DNA from: Actinocrispum wychmicini
Lineage (GTDB): Bacteria > Actinomycetota > Actinomycetes > Mycobacteriales > Pseudonocardiaceae
Length of the DNA stretch: 64,000 nucleotides
Direction of reading: 5' to 3'
Assembly (NCBI RefSeq): GCF_004345645.1
Contig: NZ_SLWS01000014.1
Coordinates: 211,718 to 275,717 of the forward strand
Below the pieces are notes generated by a model, which was given only the letters and a program-made list of their open reading frames with translations, did no database searches and was not told the origin of the DNA. Below are positions 26,052 through 34,128 of the stretch, piece after piece. A program made the translations under genes and the position numbers. Every line of letters starts with the position of its first letter. Positions within the stretch are counted from its first letter, which is position 1.

Positions 26052-26877
26052 GGCGAGTGTGGTCGGCAAGCCGATCGCGCACTCCCTGTCGCCCGTGTTG
26101 CACTCGGCCGCCTACGAAGCCCTTGGGCTGACCGAGTGGACGTACTCGCGGATCGAGGCGGACGACACCGAACTGCCTGGTTTGGTGGCGGGGCTCGGTC
26201 CGGAGTGGATGGGCCTGTCGGTGACGATGCCGGGCAAGTTCGCCGCCCTGTCGTTGGCGGACTCGGTCACGGACCGGGCTTCCCTTGTCGGCGCGGCGAA
26301 CACGTTGGTGCGTACCGCGGACGGCTGGCGGGCGGACTGTACCGATGTGGACGGTGTGGTCGGCGCCCTGGTGCACGGCGGCGGTTTCCAGGCCCGCCCG
26401 GACGCGCGCGCCGTACTGCTCGGTGCCGGCGGGACCGCGTTGGCCGCCCTGGTGGCCCTCGCGTCGCTTGAGGTCTCGTCTTTCGCTTTGGTACTGCGAG
26501 ATCCAGCGAAGTCCGCGGACGTTTCGCTATGCGCGGAACGACTTGGCGTGAAGGTCGACGTGCTTCGCTGGGCGGACACGTCATTCGAGGAGCTCGCGGC
26601 CGACGCCGACGTGCTGGTGAGCACGGTTCCGGGGAGCGTCGCCGACCCTTACGCCGAGGACCTCGCGCGGGCTTCGTGTGTGCTGGACGTGATCTACCAT
26701 CCGTGGCCCACCCGGCTGGCTTCGGCCGTGCAGGCGCGTGGCGGCAGGATCGGCACAGGCCTGGATATGTTGCTGTACCAGGCGTTCGGGCAGGTCGAGC
26801 AGTTCACCGGACGCCCGGCGCCGCGGGACGAGATGCGGAACGCGTTGTCGGCGGCGACGGGGATGCGCCTGGCCTGA
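26038..26877 (+). CDS. aroE: Shikimate dehydrogenase
   Basis: This 279-residue enzyme reduces 3-dehydroshikimate with NADPH. It starts SVVGKPIAHSLSPVLH (substrate pocket), has SVTMPGK with the catalytic Lys, the CTDVDG block with the catalytic Asp, and the Rossmann VLLGAGGTA. The usual DNTD is CTDV here, as is variable in actinobacteria. It ends the alaS-ruvX-mltG-aroE chain, a gene order conserved with M. tuberculosis, and supplies the pathway whose later genes lie at 34.5-37.8 kb. Confidence 0.95.
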   Translation: MASSKASVVGKPIAHSLSPVLHSAAYEALGLTEWTYSRIEADDTELPGLVAGLGPEWMGLSVTMPGKFAALSLADSVTDRASLVGAANTLVRTADGWRADCTDVDGVVGALVHGGGFQARPDARAVLLGAGGTALAALVALASLEVSSFALVLRDPAKSADVSLCAERLGVKVDVLRWADTSFEELAADADVLVSTVPGSVADPYAEDLARASCVLDVIYHPWPTRLASAVQARGGRIGTGLDMLLYQAFGQVEQFTGRPAPRDEMRNALSAATGMRLA

Positions 26878-26947
26878 TCCACCGCACCCGTGATAGACAG
26901 TAGGTGACGCTCACGAAGCGGTGTGTGTCAGTGATCGGAGGGTGTGC

Positions 26948-27106
26948 GTGGGTACAGCGTTGACCGTCGCGCTTCTGGCCGTCGTCCTCGTGGCGATGGT
27001 CGTGTTCTTCGCTGGCTTCTTGGCGCTGTTCGCGGGTGTCGCGGTTGTCGGGACCGTGGCGGCGGCGATGTCGCGGACAAGCACGCGGCGCAAGCTCGGC
27101 CAGTAA
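26948..27106 (+). CDS. 52-residue membrane peptide
   Basis: A short frame begins at GTG 26948 (or 26942) after GGAGGG. The product has one long hydrophobic stretch (TALTVALLAVVLVAMVVFFAG and following) and a basic tail TRRKLGQ. The RBS and composition support a real gene, but I do not recognise the family. It is convergent with ptsH and follows aroE by 70 bp. Confidence 0.5.
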   Translation: MGTALTVALLAVVLVAMVVFFAGFLALFAGVAVVGTVAAAMSRTSTRRKLGQ

Positions 27107-27144
27107 CCCGGGACAGGCCTGCCCGCAACACCCCGCGTGAAGTA

Positions 27145-27159
27145 GTGGGCGCCGCCCAC
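27145..27159. terminator. Short hairpin between convergent genes
   Basis: GTGGGC and GCCCAC (27145-27150 and 27154-27159) flank a 3-base loop, between the 52-aa peptide gene and ptsH. It is a weak candidate without a T run. Confidence 0.3.
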
Positions 27160-27170
27160 GAATCCGTTGG

Positions 27171-27440
27171 TCATTCACCGTCCATGTCGGACGCGATCAG
27201 CGCGGCGACCCGGTCCAGGCTCGCCTGGGCCAGTTCGCCCTCGGCGGCGAGGATCACCTCGTCGCCACGCATCGCACCGAGCGTCATCAGATTGAGCACG
27301 CTGGCCGCTGGCACCGGTTCGCCGCCGTCCTTGCGGATGGTGACGGTCACGGGCTGTTCAGCGGCCAGCCGGGCGACCAACGCGGCCGGCCTGGCGTGCA
27401 GGCCGACCTTGCTGGCCACGTGGACGCGGACCTCAGGCAC
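27171..27440 (-). CDS. ptsH: Phosphocarrier protein HPr
   Basis: This 89-residue protein carries phosphate from EI to EIIA proteins in the PTS. His15 lies in the standard GLHARPAA motif, and ASVLNLMTLG occupies the region of regulatory Ser46. The GTG at 27440 (PEVRVHVASK) is chosen because HPr homology starts there; the frame extends upstream. It overlaps the EIIC stop by eight bases, so EIIC and HPr are probably co-transcribed. No EI gene is in the window. Confidence 0.95.
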   Translation of the reverse strand: MPEVRVHVASKVGLHARPAALVARLAAEQPVTVTIRKDGGEPVPAASVLNLMTLGAMRGDEVILAAEGELAQASLDRVAALIASDMDGE

Positions 27441-28713
27441 GGTGTGGCCGCGGCACTCGGTCCGTCGGCGCGTCCACACCTGTCTGCTCGGTGTCCAGCG
27501 ACTCGTCCTCGCGGCCTGGCGTGCGCAGGTTCCACCGGGTGATCACGAACCGGAACACCACGTAGTAGATGACCCCGAACACCAGTCCGATCGGGATGAT
27601 CAGCCACGGTTTCGTGGCCAGGTTCCAGTTCAGCGTGTAGTCGATCGCCCCGGCGGAGAACCCGAACCCGTCATGCACGCCAAGAATATTCGTCACGGCC
27701 AGCGACAGGCCGGTGAGCACGGCGTGCACGATCAGCAGTGGCCAGGCGACGAAGATGAACGCGAACTCCAGCGGCTCGGTCACCCCGGTCAGGAACGACG
27801 CCAGCGCGGCCGACAACATCAGGCCACCGACCAGCTTGCGGTTCTCCCGCTTGGCGGTGTGGTAGATCGCCAGCGCCGCGGCCGGCAGCGCGAACATGAA
27901 GATCGGGAAGAACCCGGACATGAACGCGCCGGCGTTCGGGTCGCCCGCGAAGAACCGGTTCAGGTCACCGGTGGCGCCGTTGGAACTGCCGAACACGAAC
28001 CACACGAACGAGTTGATGATGTGGTGCAGGCCGAACGGGATGAGCAGCCGGTTGAGCGCGCCGTAGACGCCGGCGCCCACCACTGTGGACCCGGACACCG
28101 ACTCCCCGACGTCGGTGAGCCCGGTGTTGACCAGGGGGAACAGCAGGCCGAGGATCGCGCCGACGACCAGCATGACCAGTGCGGCCATGATGGGCACGAA
28201 CCGGCGTCCGCCGAAGAACGCCAGGTACGGCGGGAGTTTGATGCGGTGGTACCTGGTCCACAACCCGGCCGCGATCAGGCCGGTGATGATCCCGCCCAGC
28301 ACGCCGTACGGCCCGGTCATGAACGACTTGTCCTTGATGAGCTCGGGGTGATTGCTCCCGACCACCGTGAACAACACGTTGTGGAACACCAGATAGCCCA
28401 CGGCGGCGGCGATGGCGGCCGAGCCGTCCGCGCGGCGCGCGTAACCGACCGCGATGCCGAGCGCGAACAGCAGCGGGAGGTACTGGAACAGCGCGTCGCC
28501 GCCGGCACCGATGACCTTCGCGACATCGTGGGAGCCCGGGAACGGGATGGCCGCGATCAGCTCGCCCTGGCCCTTGCCGCTGCCGTCGACGTATCCCAGC
28601 CTGGACAGCAACGCCGCGGCGGGCAGCACCGCGATCGGCAGCATGAGGCTGCGGGCGAATCGTTGTAATCCGGCGAATCCCCTGCCGGACTGTTGGATCT
28701 GTGGTGCGCTCAC
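27433..28713 (-). CDS. PTS EIIC transporter, glucose/N-acetylglucosamine family
   Basis: This 426-residue integral membrane protein is a separate EIIC of the glucose superfamily. It has GFAGLQRFARSLMLPIAVLP, a long set of transmembrane helices, LLIPFGLHHIIN and the substrate-site GVTEPLEFAF. The GTG at 28713 follows GGAGAG; the frame continues 37 codons upstream across the operator and is not used. Its divergent partners encode EIIB and EIIA. A DasR-like operator in the shared promoter points to GlcNAc as substrate, though glucose is possible. Confidence 0.93.
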   Translation of the reverse strand: MSAPQIQQSGRGFAGLQRFARSLMLPIAVLPAAALLSRLGYVDGSGKGQGELIAAIPFPGSHDVAKVIGAGGDALFQYLPLLFALGIAVGYARRADGSAAIAAAVGYLVFHNVLFTVVGSNHPELIKDKSFMTGPYGVLGGIITGLIAAGLWTRYHRIKLPPYLAFFGGRRFVPIMAALVMLVVGAILGLLFPLVNTGLTDVGESVSGSTVVGAGVYGALNRLLIPFGLHHIINSFVWFVFGSSNGATGDLNRFFAGDPNAGAFMSGFFPIFMFALPAAALAIYHTAKRENRKLVGGLMLSAALASFLTGVTEPLEFAFIFVAWPLLIVHAVLTGLSLAVTNILGVHDGFGFSAGAIDYTLNWNLATKPWLIIPIGLVFGVIYYVVFRFVITRWNLRTPGREDESLDTEQTGVDAPTDRVPRPHRA

Positions 28714-28765
28714 TTGGGAGTCTCTCCAGTGTCGGGGCGGTGTCCACGCGGGCCGGGTGGCCACC

Positions 28766-28782
28766 ACTGGTTTAGACCAGGT
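28766..28782. promoter_or_regulatory. DasR-like operator (dre)
   Basis: ACTGGTTTAGACCAGGT contains the near-perfect core TGGTTTAGACCA, one base from TGGTCTAGACCA of the Streptomyces DasR consensus. It lies in the 149-bp region between the divergent EIIC and EIIB starts. DasR is a GntR repressor released by GlcN-6-P, so it would couple both operons to amino-sugar supply. Confidence 0.78.
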
Positions 28783-28862
28783 AAGTGCGGCACTATGCGC
28801 CTGGCAGGTGTTAAGTGTCAACAAGTGTTACGCATCCGTGTCGGGTGCGGAAGGGACGCCAG

Positions 28863-29099
28863 ATGGCTGACGAGCGACCGGCGAAGATACTCGCCGCGAT
28901 AGGTGGAAAGGACAACGTTGTCGAACTCGAGCCGTGCATCACACGGCTACGGTGTGAGCTCGAAGATGACTCTCTGGTCGACGAGGCCGCATTGCGCGCA
29001 CTCGGTGTACACGGGGTTGTACGGATGGGTGGCGTGGTGCAGATCGTCGTCGGACCGGAAGCGGACACGATAGCCAGCGACATTGAGGACCTTTTGTGA
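28863..29099 (+). CDS. PTS EIIB, glucose/N-acetylglucosamine family
   Basis: This 78-residue single-domain EIIB has the phosphoryl cysteine Cys25 in VELEPCITRLR, followed by ALGVHGVVRMGGVVQIVVG, as in EIIB of the glucose family. It accepts phosphate from EIIA and hands it to the sugar carried by EIIC. The ATG at 28863 follows GGAAGGG and is downstream of the operator. It overlaps the EIIA start by four bases. Confidence 0.95.
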   Translation: MADERPAKILAAIGGKDNVVELEPCITRLRCELEDDSLVDEAALRALGVHGVVRMGGVVQIVVGPEADTIASDIEDLL

Positions 29100-29548
29100 G
29101 TTTGCGAGTTTCCAGTCCGGTCAGCGGCGAGGTGGCCGGGCTCTCGGCCGTGCCGGATCCGGTGTTCTCCCAGGCGATGGTCGGCCCCGGCCTGGCCGTC
29201 CGACCGGCCATGACCGCCGGTGACGTGCTCGCCCCGGTCGACGGAGTGGTGGCCGCCCTGCACCCGCACGCGTTCGTGGTGGCGCACGACGACCAGGCTG
29301 TGCTCGTCCACCTTGGAATCGACACGGTGAAACTGAAAGGCGAGGGTTTCACCCTGCACGTGGTGAAAGGCGAGTCGGTGCGGGCCGGCCAACCGGTTGT
29401 CGGGTGGGATCCACGCGCGGTGGAGGCGGCGGGCTATTCGTCGATTTGCCCCGTCGTCGCGTTGGACGCGCAGAACAGCGCGTTGGTGGACTTCGCGCCG
29501 GACGGTCCGGTGACGGCGGGTGACCGATTGTTCGTGTGGAATACTTGA
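29096..29548 (+). CDS. PTS EIIA, glucose type (Crr-like)
   Basis: This 150-residue EIIA has the beta-sandwich motifs VSSPVSGEV, the accessory His64 (VVAHDD), and the phosphorylated His72 in VHLGIDTVKL. It takes phosphate from HPr. GTG at 29096 overlaps the EIIB TGA. The split of EIIA, EIIB and EIIC into single-domain proteins is like Streptomyces nagE/crr arrangements, rather than the fused Bacillus enzyme. Confidence 0.94.
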   Translation: MSLRVSSPVSGEVAGLSAVPDPVFSQAMVGPGLAVRPAMTAGDVLAPVDGVVAALHPHAFVVAHDDQAVLVHLGIDTVKLKGEGFTLHVVKGESVRAGQPVVGWDPRAVEAAGYSSICPVVALDAQNSALVDFAPDGPVTAGDRLFVWNT

Positions 29549-29595
29549 CGCAATGTGTCAGCGGTAAGTAATTGTCTCACATTCGAACGGAAATC

Positions 29596-30204
29596 ATGGC
29601 CGAACGGTGGAACCACAATATTCACTACCATCCGATGATCCTGTCCGCGGTTCCGGCCGGGGCCCGGAGCGCGCTGGACGTCGGGTGCGGGGAGGGGATG
29701 CTGGCGCGTGCCCTGCGTCAACGTGTGCCCGAGGTGACGGGGGTCGACCTCGACTCGAACAGCCTGGCGCTCGCCCGTGAACAAGGCGACGACGTCAGGT
29801 ACGTCGAAGGCGATGTCCTGACCGAACCCTTGCCGTCGTTCGACTTCATCGCGTCGGTCGCCACCCTGCACCACATGGACGCGACCGAGGGCCTGACCCG
29901 CTTCAGGAATCTCCTGAATCCGGGCGGGACCCTCGTGGTGGTCGGGGTGGCGCGGATATCGTCCATCAGGGACTGTCCGCCCGAGTTGGCCGGCTTCGTG
30001 GCGCACCGGGTGCACAAGGCTCGAAAGGACTTCTGGCAGCACCCGTCACCCGTGGTGTGGCCGCCGCCGGTGACGTACACACAGATGCGCCGCCTGGCCC
30101 GTTCCCTGCTCCCCGGGGTGCACTACCGACGGCATGTCCTGTGGCGCTACTCGCTGCTCTGGAAAAAACCGAGCGAAAGGACCGTTCGCGCGGACAAGTC
30201 CTAG
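29596..30204 (+). CDS. Class I SAM-dependent methyltransferase
   Basis: This 202-residue protein has motif I LDVGCGEGM, motif post-I TGVDLD and the LHHM block of UbiE/COQ5-like small-molecule methyltransferases. Its substrate is unknown. The ATG at 29596 is preferred; an in-frame TTG at 29572 lies just upstream and neither has a strong RBS. Context gives no hint: the PTS precedes and a prepilin-peptidase-like gene follows. Confidence 0.88.
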   Translation: MAERWNHNIHYHPMILSAVPAGARSALDVGCGEGMLARALRQRVPEVTGVDLDSNSLALAREQGDDVRYVEGDVLTEPLPSFDFIASVATLHHMDATEGLTRFRNLLNPGGTLVVVGVARISSIRDCPPELAGFVAHRVHKARKDFWQHPSPVVWPPPVTYTQMRRLARSLLPGVHYRRHVLWRYSLLWKKPSERTVRADKS

Positions 30205-30237
30205 CCCAAACCCCACCCCCATGGGCAAACTTGACCC

Positions 30238-30858
30238 ATGGCACTGATCATCACCCTCCTGACAACCGGCGCCCTCGCCGGAGCGTTGGGCCGCCTGCTG
30301 TTGGGCCGGCTCCGGCGCGGCGCCGTGGTGCGCCCAGGCTGGTGCGAGGTCGCCAACGCGCTGCTGTGGGCCATCATCGGCGCGGCCACCAACTCCATGC
30401 CCCCATGGTGGACCCCGGTGATGCTGGCCCTGTCCTGGTTCGCGGTCCTGCTGGTCACCACAGACCTCCTGCACAGCCGCCTACCCGACGCACTGACCCT
30501 GCCCGCCTACCCAGTCTTCGCCCTCCTGCTGACCATCGCGTCCCTGGCCGGAACCGGTCCCACAACCCTGGTCCGCGCCACCGCCGGCGCCGCCCTCTTC
30601 CTGTGTCTACACGCGACAGTCCACATGCTCGCACCGAACGCCATGGGCGGCGGAGACGTGAAACTCTCCGGCACCCTCGGCGCCATCCTCGGCGCCGTCA
30701 GCTGGCTCGCCCTGGCCGCCGCCCTCACCCTCGCCGCGGTGATCACCCTCTGCCTGCGCGCCATCTCCGCCAACCGCTGGCGCGACGGCATCCCCCACGG
30801 CCCCGGCCTCCTCACCGCCACCTGGCTCCTGGCCTTCTTACCCACCCAACACCCTTAA
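30238..30858 (+). CDS. A24-family prepilin peptidase-like membrane protein
   Basis: This 206-residue polytopic protein has the two catalytic Asp motifs of A24 peptidases: TDLLHSRLPD in the first and GGGDVK in the second. It lacks the long N-terminal methylase domain of full prepilin peptidases, as do most actinobacterial homologues. In M. tuberculosis Rv2551c holds the same position between aroE and the aroC-aroK block. No pilin-like substrate gene is seen nearby. Confidence 0.88.
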   Translation: MALIITLLTTGALAGALGRLLLGRLRRGAVVRPGWCEVANALLWAIIGAATNSMPPWWTPVMLALSWFAVLLVTTDLLHSRLPDALTLPAYPVFALLLTIASLAGTGPTTLVRATAGAALFLCLHATVHMLAPNAMGGGDVKLSGTLGAILGAVSWLALAAALTLAAVITLCLRAISANRWRDGIPHGPGLLTATWLLAFLPTQHP

Positions 30859-31906
30859 CCTCACCCACCCGAGCTCCCTAACCACCGGTCCACCCACCGG
30901 CCGAGCTCACCAAGTCCAAGCCCACGCGTGCAAATCCGCCCGCGCCTGGACCCATCCCCGAATCCGCCTATGCCCGAGCCCACCGTGCCCGTGCCCGACC
31001 CGTTGTGCCATGCCTATGCCCGTGCCCGTCGCGCTCATGCCCGAGCCCGTTGTGCCTGTGCCCGCCTGTGTCCGAGCCTGCCCTTGTCTGGACCCATCGT
31101 GCCCGAATCCGCGTATGCCGCCTGTGCTAGTCGTGCCATGTCCGTTGTGCCTGACCGTGTCTGGACCCATCGTGCCTCAACCCACCTGTGCCCATGCCGC
31201 CGTGCTCATGCCCGAGCCTGTCGTGCCTGTGCCAGCCCCTGTCCGACCCCGCCTGTCTGACCCCGCCTGTCTGACCCCGCCATGTCCGAGTCCACCGGTG
31301 CCCGAATCCGCAGTACCTCAACTCACTGTGCCCCAACTCATCAGGCCTCAGTCCATCGGACCTCAACCCATCAGGCCCCAAACCATTGGGCCTAAACCAT
31401 TGCCTCCAGTACCCGTCATCTCGCAACTCACAGCCCGTGTCCAAACCACTGCCTCCAATCCAAGTCACCTCTTGACTCACAACCCCGTGACCGAACCCAC
31501 CACCTCCAATCCCTGTGTTCCCAACCCACAACCGCCTGTCCGAACTCCATCGCCTCTACTACCCATCACCCGGTAACTCACAACCCGTAGTCCGAACCCC
31601 CGCCTAGCGCCCGCCACCTCGCAACTCACAACCCTTGGACTCTCCGCCGCTGAATCCGGCGGGTTTGGACTCAACCAACTCGGGCCCACCGTTGCTCCGG
31701 GTCTGATCCCTCATCTCCAACCCATATCCGCCGCCCTTGCCCAGCCTCCGTCCCCTCGAACCCATGTCCACTCTGTTCCAGTCCGCGCCGAACCCGCCCC
31801 ATCGACCCGATGCCAACAACCAAAGCCTGTCCAGCCGGTGCACCCCGCGCCACAGTCCATTCGCCACCCGAGGCCCAATCAACACCGAAAGGAAGTCATC
31901 CCAACC
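30859..31906. repeat. C-rich, G-poor degenerate repeat tract
   Basis: About 1 kb of plus-strand sequence is visibly C-rich and G-poor, with no supported gene. Examples: the 19-mer at 31085-31103 recurs exactly at 31158-31176; a 29-base block at 31034-31062 returns at 31205-31233 with two changes; gaccccgcctgtct is tandem at 31245-31281 (2.6 copies); and four 15-bp units run through 31337-31396. Open frames here encode Pro-rich or Gly-rich low-complexity peptides and are judged non-coding. Confidence 0.75.
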
Positions 31907-32200
31907 ATGTCCCCTGTCGATCCAACCCCGTCGATCCGCCACGGCACCATCGCACCGGGGCCGATCAACGCCCCCGCAGCGTTCCCGGTTGCCACTGAAC
32001 AAGTCCGCACACTGTTGTCTCCGTCCACCAGCCGAATCTGGCCGACGTCACCAACGCTGGCCGCCTCAACCCCAGAACAGAAGGAAGCTTCCGTGTCCCT
32101 CATTCGCTCACCCGAACACCGACGTCGCTGGCACCCGCATACCGTGATCGCCGCCGGCCAGAAGGTTGCCATGTCCCTTCAACCCCTTCCACTGTCATGA
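31907..32200 (+). CDS. Possible 97-residue protein upstream of the HNH gene
   Basis: A frame from ATG 31907 to TGA 32200 has AAAGGAAG about 11 bases upstream and ends in ATGA overlap with the HNH start. The peptide is Pro/Ser/Thr-rich without a recognised domain and continues the biased composition of the repeat tract. The RBS and the overlap favour a gene; composition argues against it. Similar RBS-like/TGTCCC units recur at 32079 and 32160. Confidence 0.3.
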   Translation: MSPVDPTPSIRHGTIAPGPINAPAAFPVATEQVRTLLSPSTSRIWPTSPTLAASTPEQKEASVSLIRSPEHRRRWHPHTVIAAGQKVAMSLQPLPLS

Positions 32201-33423
32201 TCGAAGAAGAGTTCCTCCTGCAGTTCCGGGAGGTCCTGCCGCCGGCGGACGTTCCGGTCGAGTCGATGTCCGCTGCCCAGTGCCTTGATGTGATTGCCGA
32301 CGCGGACAAGAAGATCGCCCACTTCGATGCTCGGATCGCGGAGGCGATGGCGCGGTTCGCTGACCTTCGCCAGCCGAACAGGCCTGGGATCGACCTGGCT
32401 GACGGCGCGCGGGAGGAGGTGTCGTTGGAGTTGGGCATCAGTCCCAGAACGGCCGCCACTCAGGTACGCCGCGCCAAGGAGTTGGTGACGAGACTGCCCG
32501 AGACCCTCGAGGCTCTTGCCGCCGGCCGTATCGATCATGCTCGCGCCGTGGCCATGACCGAGCTCACCAGTGTCCTGTCTGTTGAGGACGCCAGATTGGT
32601 GGAGATAAGAGTGCTGTCCAGAGGACGGAGGGCAAGTGTCGGCCGATTCAAGGAGGCGATTCGCAGCCATGCGTCCAAAGTGGATGCGCACGCTGATGAG
32701 AAGCGTGCTGCGGCGGCGCAGAGTTGCCGTGATGTTCACTATCAGCCGTGTTTCGACGGCATGGCTGTGCTCACCGCCGAGCTGACCCAATCGGAGGCCG
32801 CCGCCGCGCAGCGACGGGTCGACGACCTGGCCGAGGTCGCGCACACTCCGGGCCACCCGCGAAGTCCTGACGAGGTACGGGCCGATGTTCTGGTCGACCT
32901 GATCCTCGGCGGCCAGGACAACATCAACGTGACCGTCAACGCGACGGTCTCGGCCGAGACACTCGCAATCCTCAACGAGGATCCCTCGAAACTCGTTGGA
33001 TACCAGGCAGTGATGGCAAGACGGGCCGCGGAACTCGTCAGCGACAACACCTGGCGGCACATGATCGAAGACCCTGTTGGCAACACGTTGCATGCGAGCG
33101 AGCGTCGCAAACCGTCCGCGTCGCTGACCCGCTTCCTCCACGTCCGTGACCGCAACTGTCGGGTGCCCGGCTGTACCGCGCCGGCCGACACCACCGAGAT
33201 CGACCACACCGTCCGCCACGCCGACCGGGGCATGACCAGTCCCGACAACACAGGTTCGTTCTGCAAGTTCCACAATCTTTGGAAGGAGCGCAGTTCATGG
33301 CAGGTCAACCAGCCCAGGCCCGGGACGTTCACCTTCACCAGCCCCGAAGGCCGCGTGTACACAAGCCATCCCGAACCCTACGAGGAACCGCAGCCGCCGC
33401 CGTTCGAACACACAGAGACCTGA
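32197..33423 (+). CDS. DUF222/HNH endonuclease-like protein (13E12 family)
   Basis: This 408-residue protein has the N-terminal DUF222 helical domain (about 20-250) and a C-terminal HNH domain with Cys321, Cys326, DHTV (His337), Asn351, Cys356 and His359. It corresponds to the 13E12 repeat proteins of M. tuberculosis, which are multicopy and sometimes linked to integration sites or SOS control; biological role is unknown. Base composition is less GC-rich than neighbours, as expected for mobile or acquired DNA. No SOS box was found upstream. The ATG lacks an RBS, so translation may be coupled to the upstream frame. Confidence 0.9.
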   Translation: MIEEEFLLQFREVLPPADVPVESMSAAQCLDVIADADKKIAHFDARIAEAMARFADLRQPNRPGIDLADGAREEVSLELGISPRTAATQVRRAKELVTRLPETLEALAAGRIDHARAVAMTELTSVLSVEDARLVEIRVLSRGRRASVGRFKEAIRSHASKVDAHADEKRAAAAQSCRDVHYQPCFDGMAVLTAELTQSEAAAAQRRVDDLAEVAHTPGHPRSPDEVRADVLVDLILGGQDNINVTVNATVSAETLAILNEDPSKLVGYQAVMARRAAELVSDNTWRHMIEDPVGNTLHASERRKPSASLTRFLHVRDRNCRVPGCTAPADTTEIDHTVRHADRGMTSPDNTGSFCKFHNLWKERSSWQVNQPRPGTFTFTSPEGRVYTSHPEPYEEPQPPPFEHTET

Positions 33424-33618
33424 GCGGCGACCACCGCGCGGCGCCGTTCATGCGATGCCGCGGACTTGTCGACCCACCAACCCAGGAGGACGCCTAGACG
33501 ACAGCGACCCGACTAAGAGGTCTTCACCCACACCGAGATGTGGTTTCGCCTTTCGCCGGTGAACGGTCCGCGATGCCAGTCGGGCCACCCGCCAGGCCAG
33601 CCAGCTTGTCCCGGTTCC

Positions 33619-33624
33619 TAGGAT
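33619..33624 (+). promoter_or_regulatory. -10 element for a leaderless transcript
   Basis: TAGGAT lies six bases before the GTG at 33631, matching the leaderless layout seen at other genes here. Confidence 0.45.
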
Positions 33625-33630
33625 GGGCAA

Positions 33631-34128
33631 GTGACGGTGATCTTGGTGACGGGCATGTCCGGCACGGGGAAGTCGAGCGCGCTGAACCGGTTGGAACAAC
33701 AGGGATATCGGGTGGTGGACACCGATGTCGGCGGGTGGGTCGAGGAGATCCCTCGTCCCGGCGGCGACGGTGTCGAGCCGCAGTGGCGCGAAGACCGGAT
33801 CGACGCGTTGATCACGGATCATGAGCGTTCCGGTGAGCCGCTGTTCATCTCGGGCACGGTGTGGAACCAGGTCGATTTCTATCCACGGTTCGACGAGATC
33901 GTCTTGCTCAGCGCGCCTTTGGCGGTGATGCTCGACCGTGTCATCGGCCGGGACACCAACCCGTTCGGGAAGACTTCGGTGGAGCGGGAACGGATCGCGG
34001 CGGACAAGGCCGAGATCGAGCCGCTGCTCCGGTCTTCGGCGACGGTGGAGATCGACACCCGGAGGCCACTCGACGACGTGGTGCGGGACCTCGCCGCGCT
34101 CGCCGGCCCACCGGCGGACCGTCGGTGA
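33631..34128 (+). CDS. P-loop kinase-like ATPase (AAA_17/AAA_18 type)
   Basis: This 165-residue protein has a Walker A GMSGTGKSS (8-16) near the start and the compact layout of nucleoside/shikimate-kinase-like P-loop enzymes, with VVDTDVGGW, LFISGTV and FDEIVLLSAP. It is too divergent for a substrate call. GTG at 33631 has no RBS but a -10-like element directly upstream. Its TGA overlaps the GTG of the following frameshifted gene. Confidence 0.78.
   Translation: MTVILVTGMSGTGKSSALNRLEQQGYRVVDTDVGGWVEEIPRPGGDGVEPQWREDRIDALITDHERSGEPLFISGTVWNQVDFYPRFDEIVLLSAPLAVMLDRVIGRDTNPFGKTSVERERIAADKAEIEPLLRSSATVEIDTRRPLDDVVRDLAALAGPPADRR

Noticed and set aside
31245..31396. CRISPR-like array
   Set aside because: Units are short, tandem and degenerate, with no unique spacers and no cas genes.
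31010..31576. 188-codon Pro-rich frame in the repeat tract
   Set aside because: No RBS, repetitive and low complexity; explained by the C-rich repeats.
32000..32196. SOS box before the DUF222/HNH gene
   Set aside because: Mycobacterial 13E12 genes sometimes have one, but no TCGAAC-N4-GTTCGA-like sequence is present.
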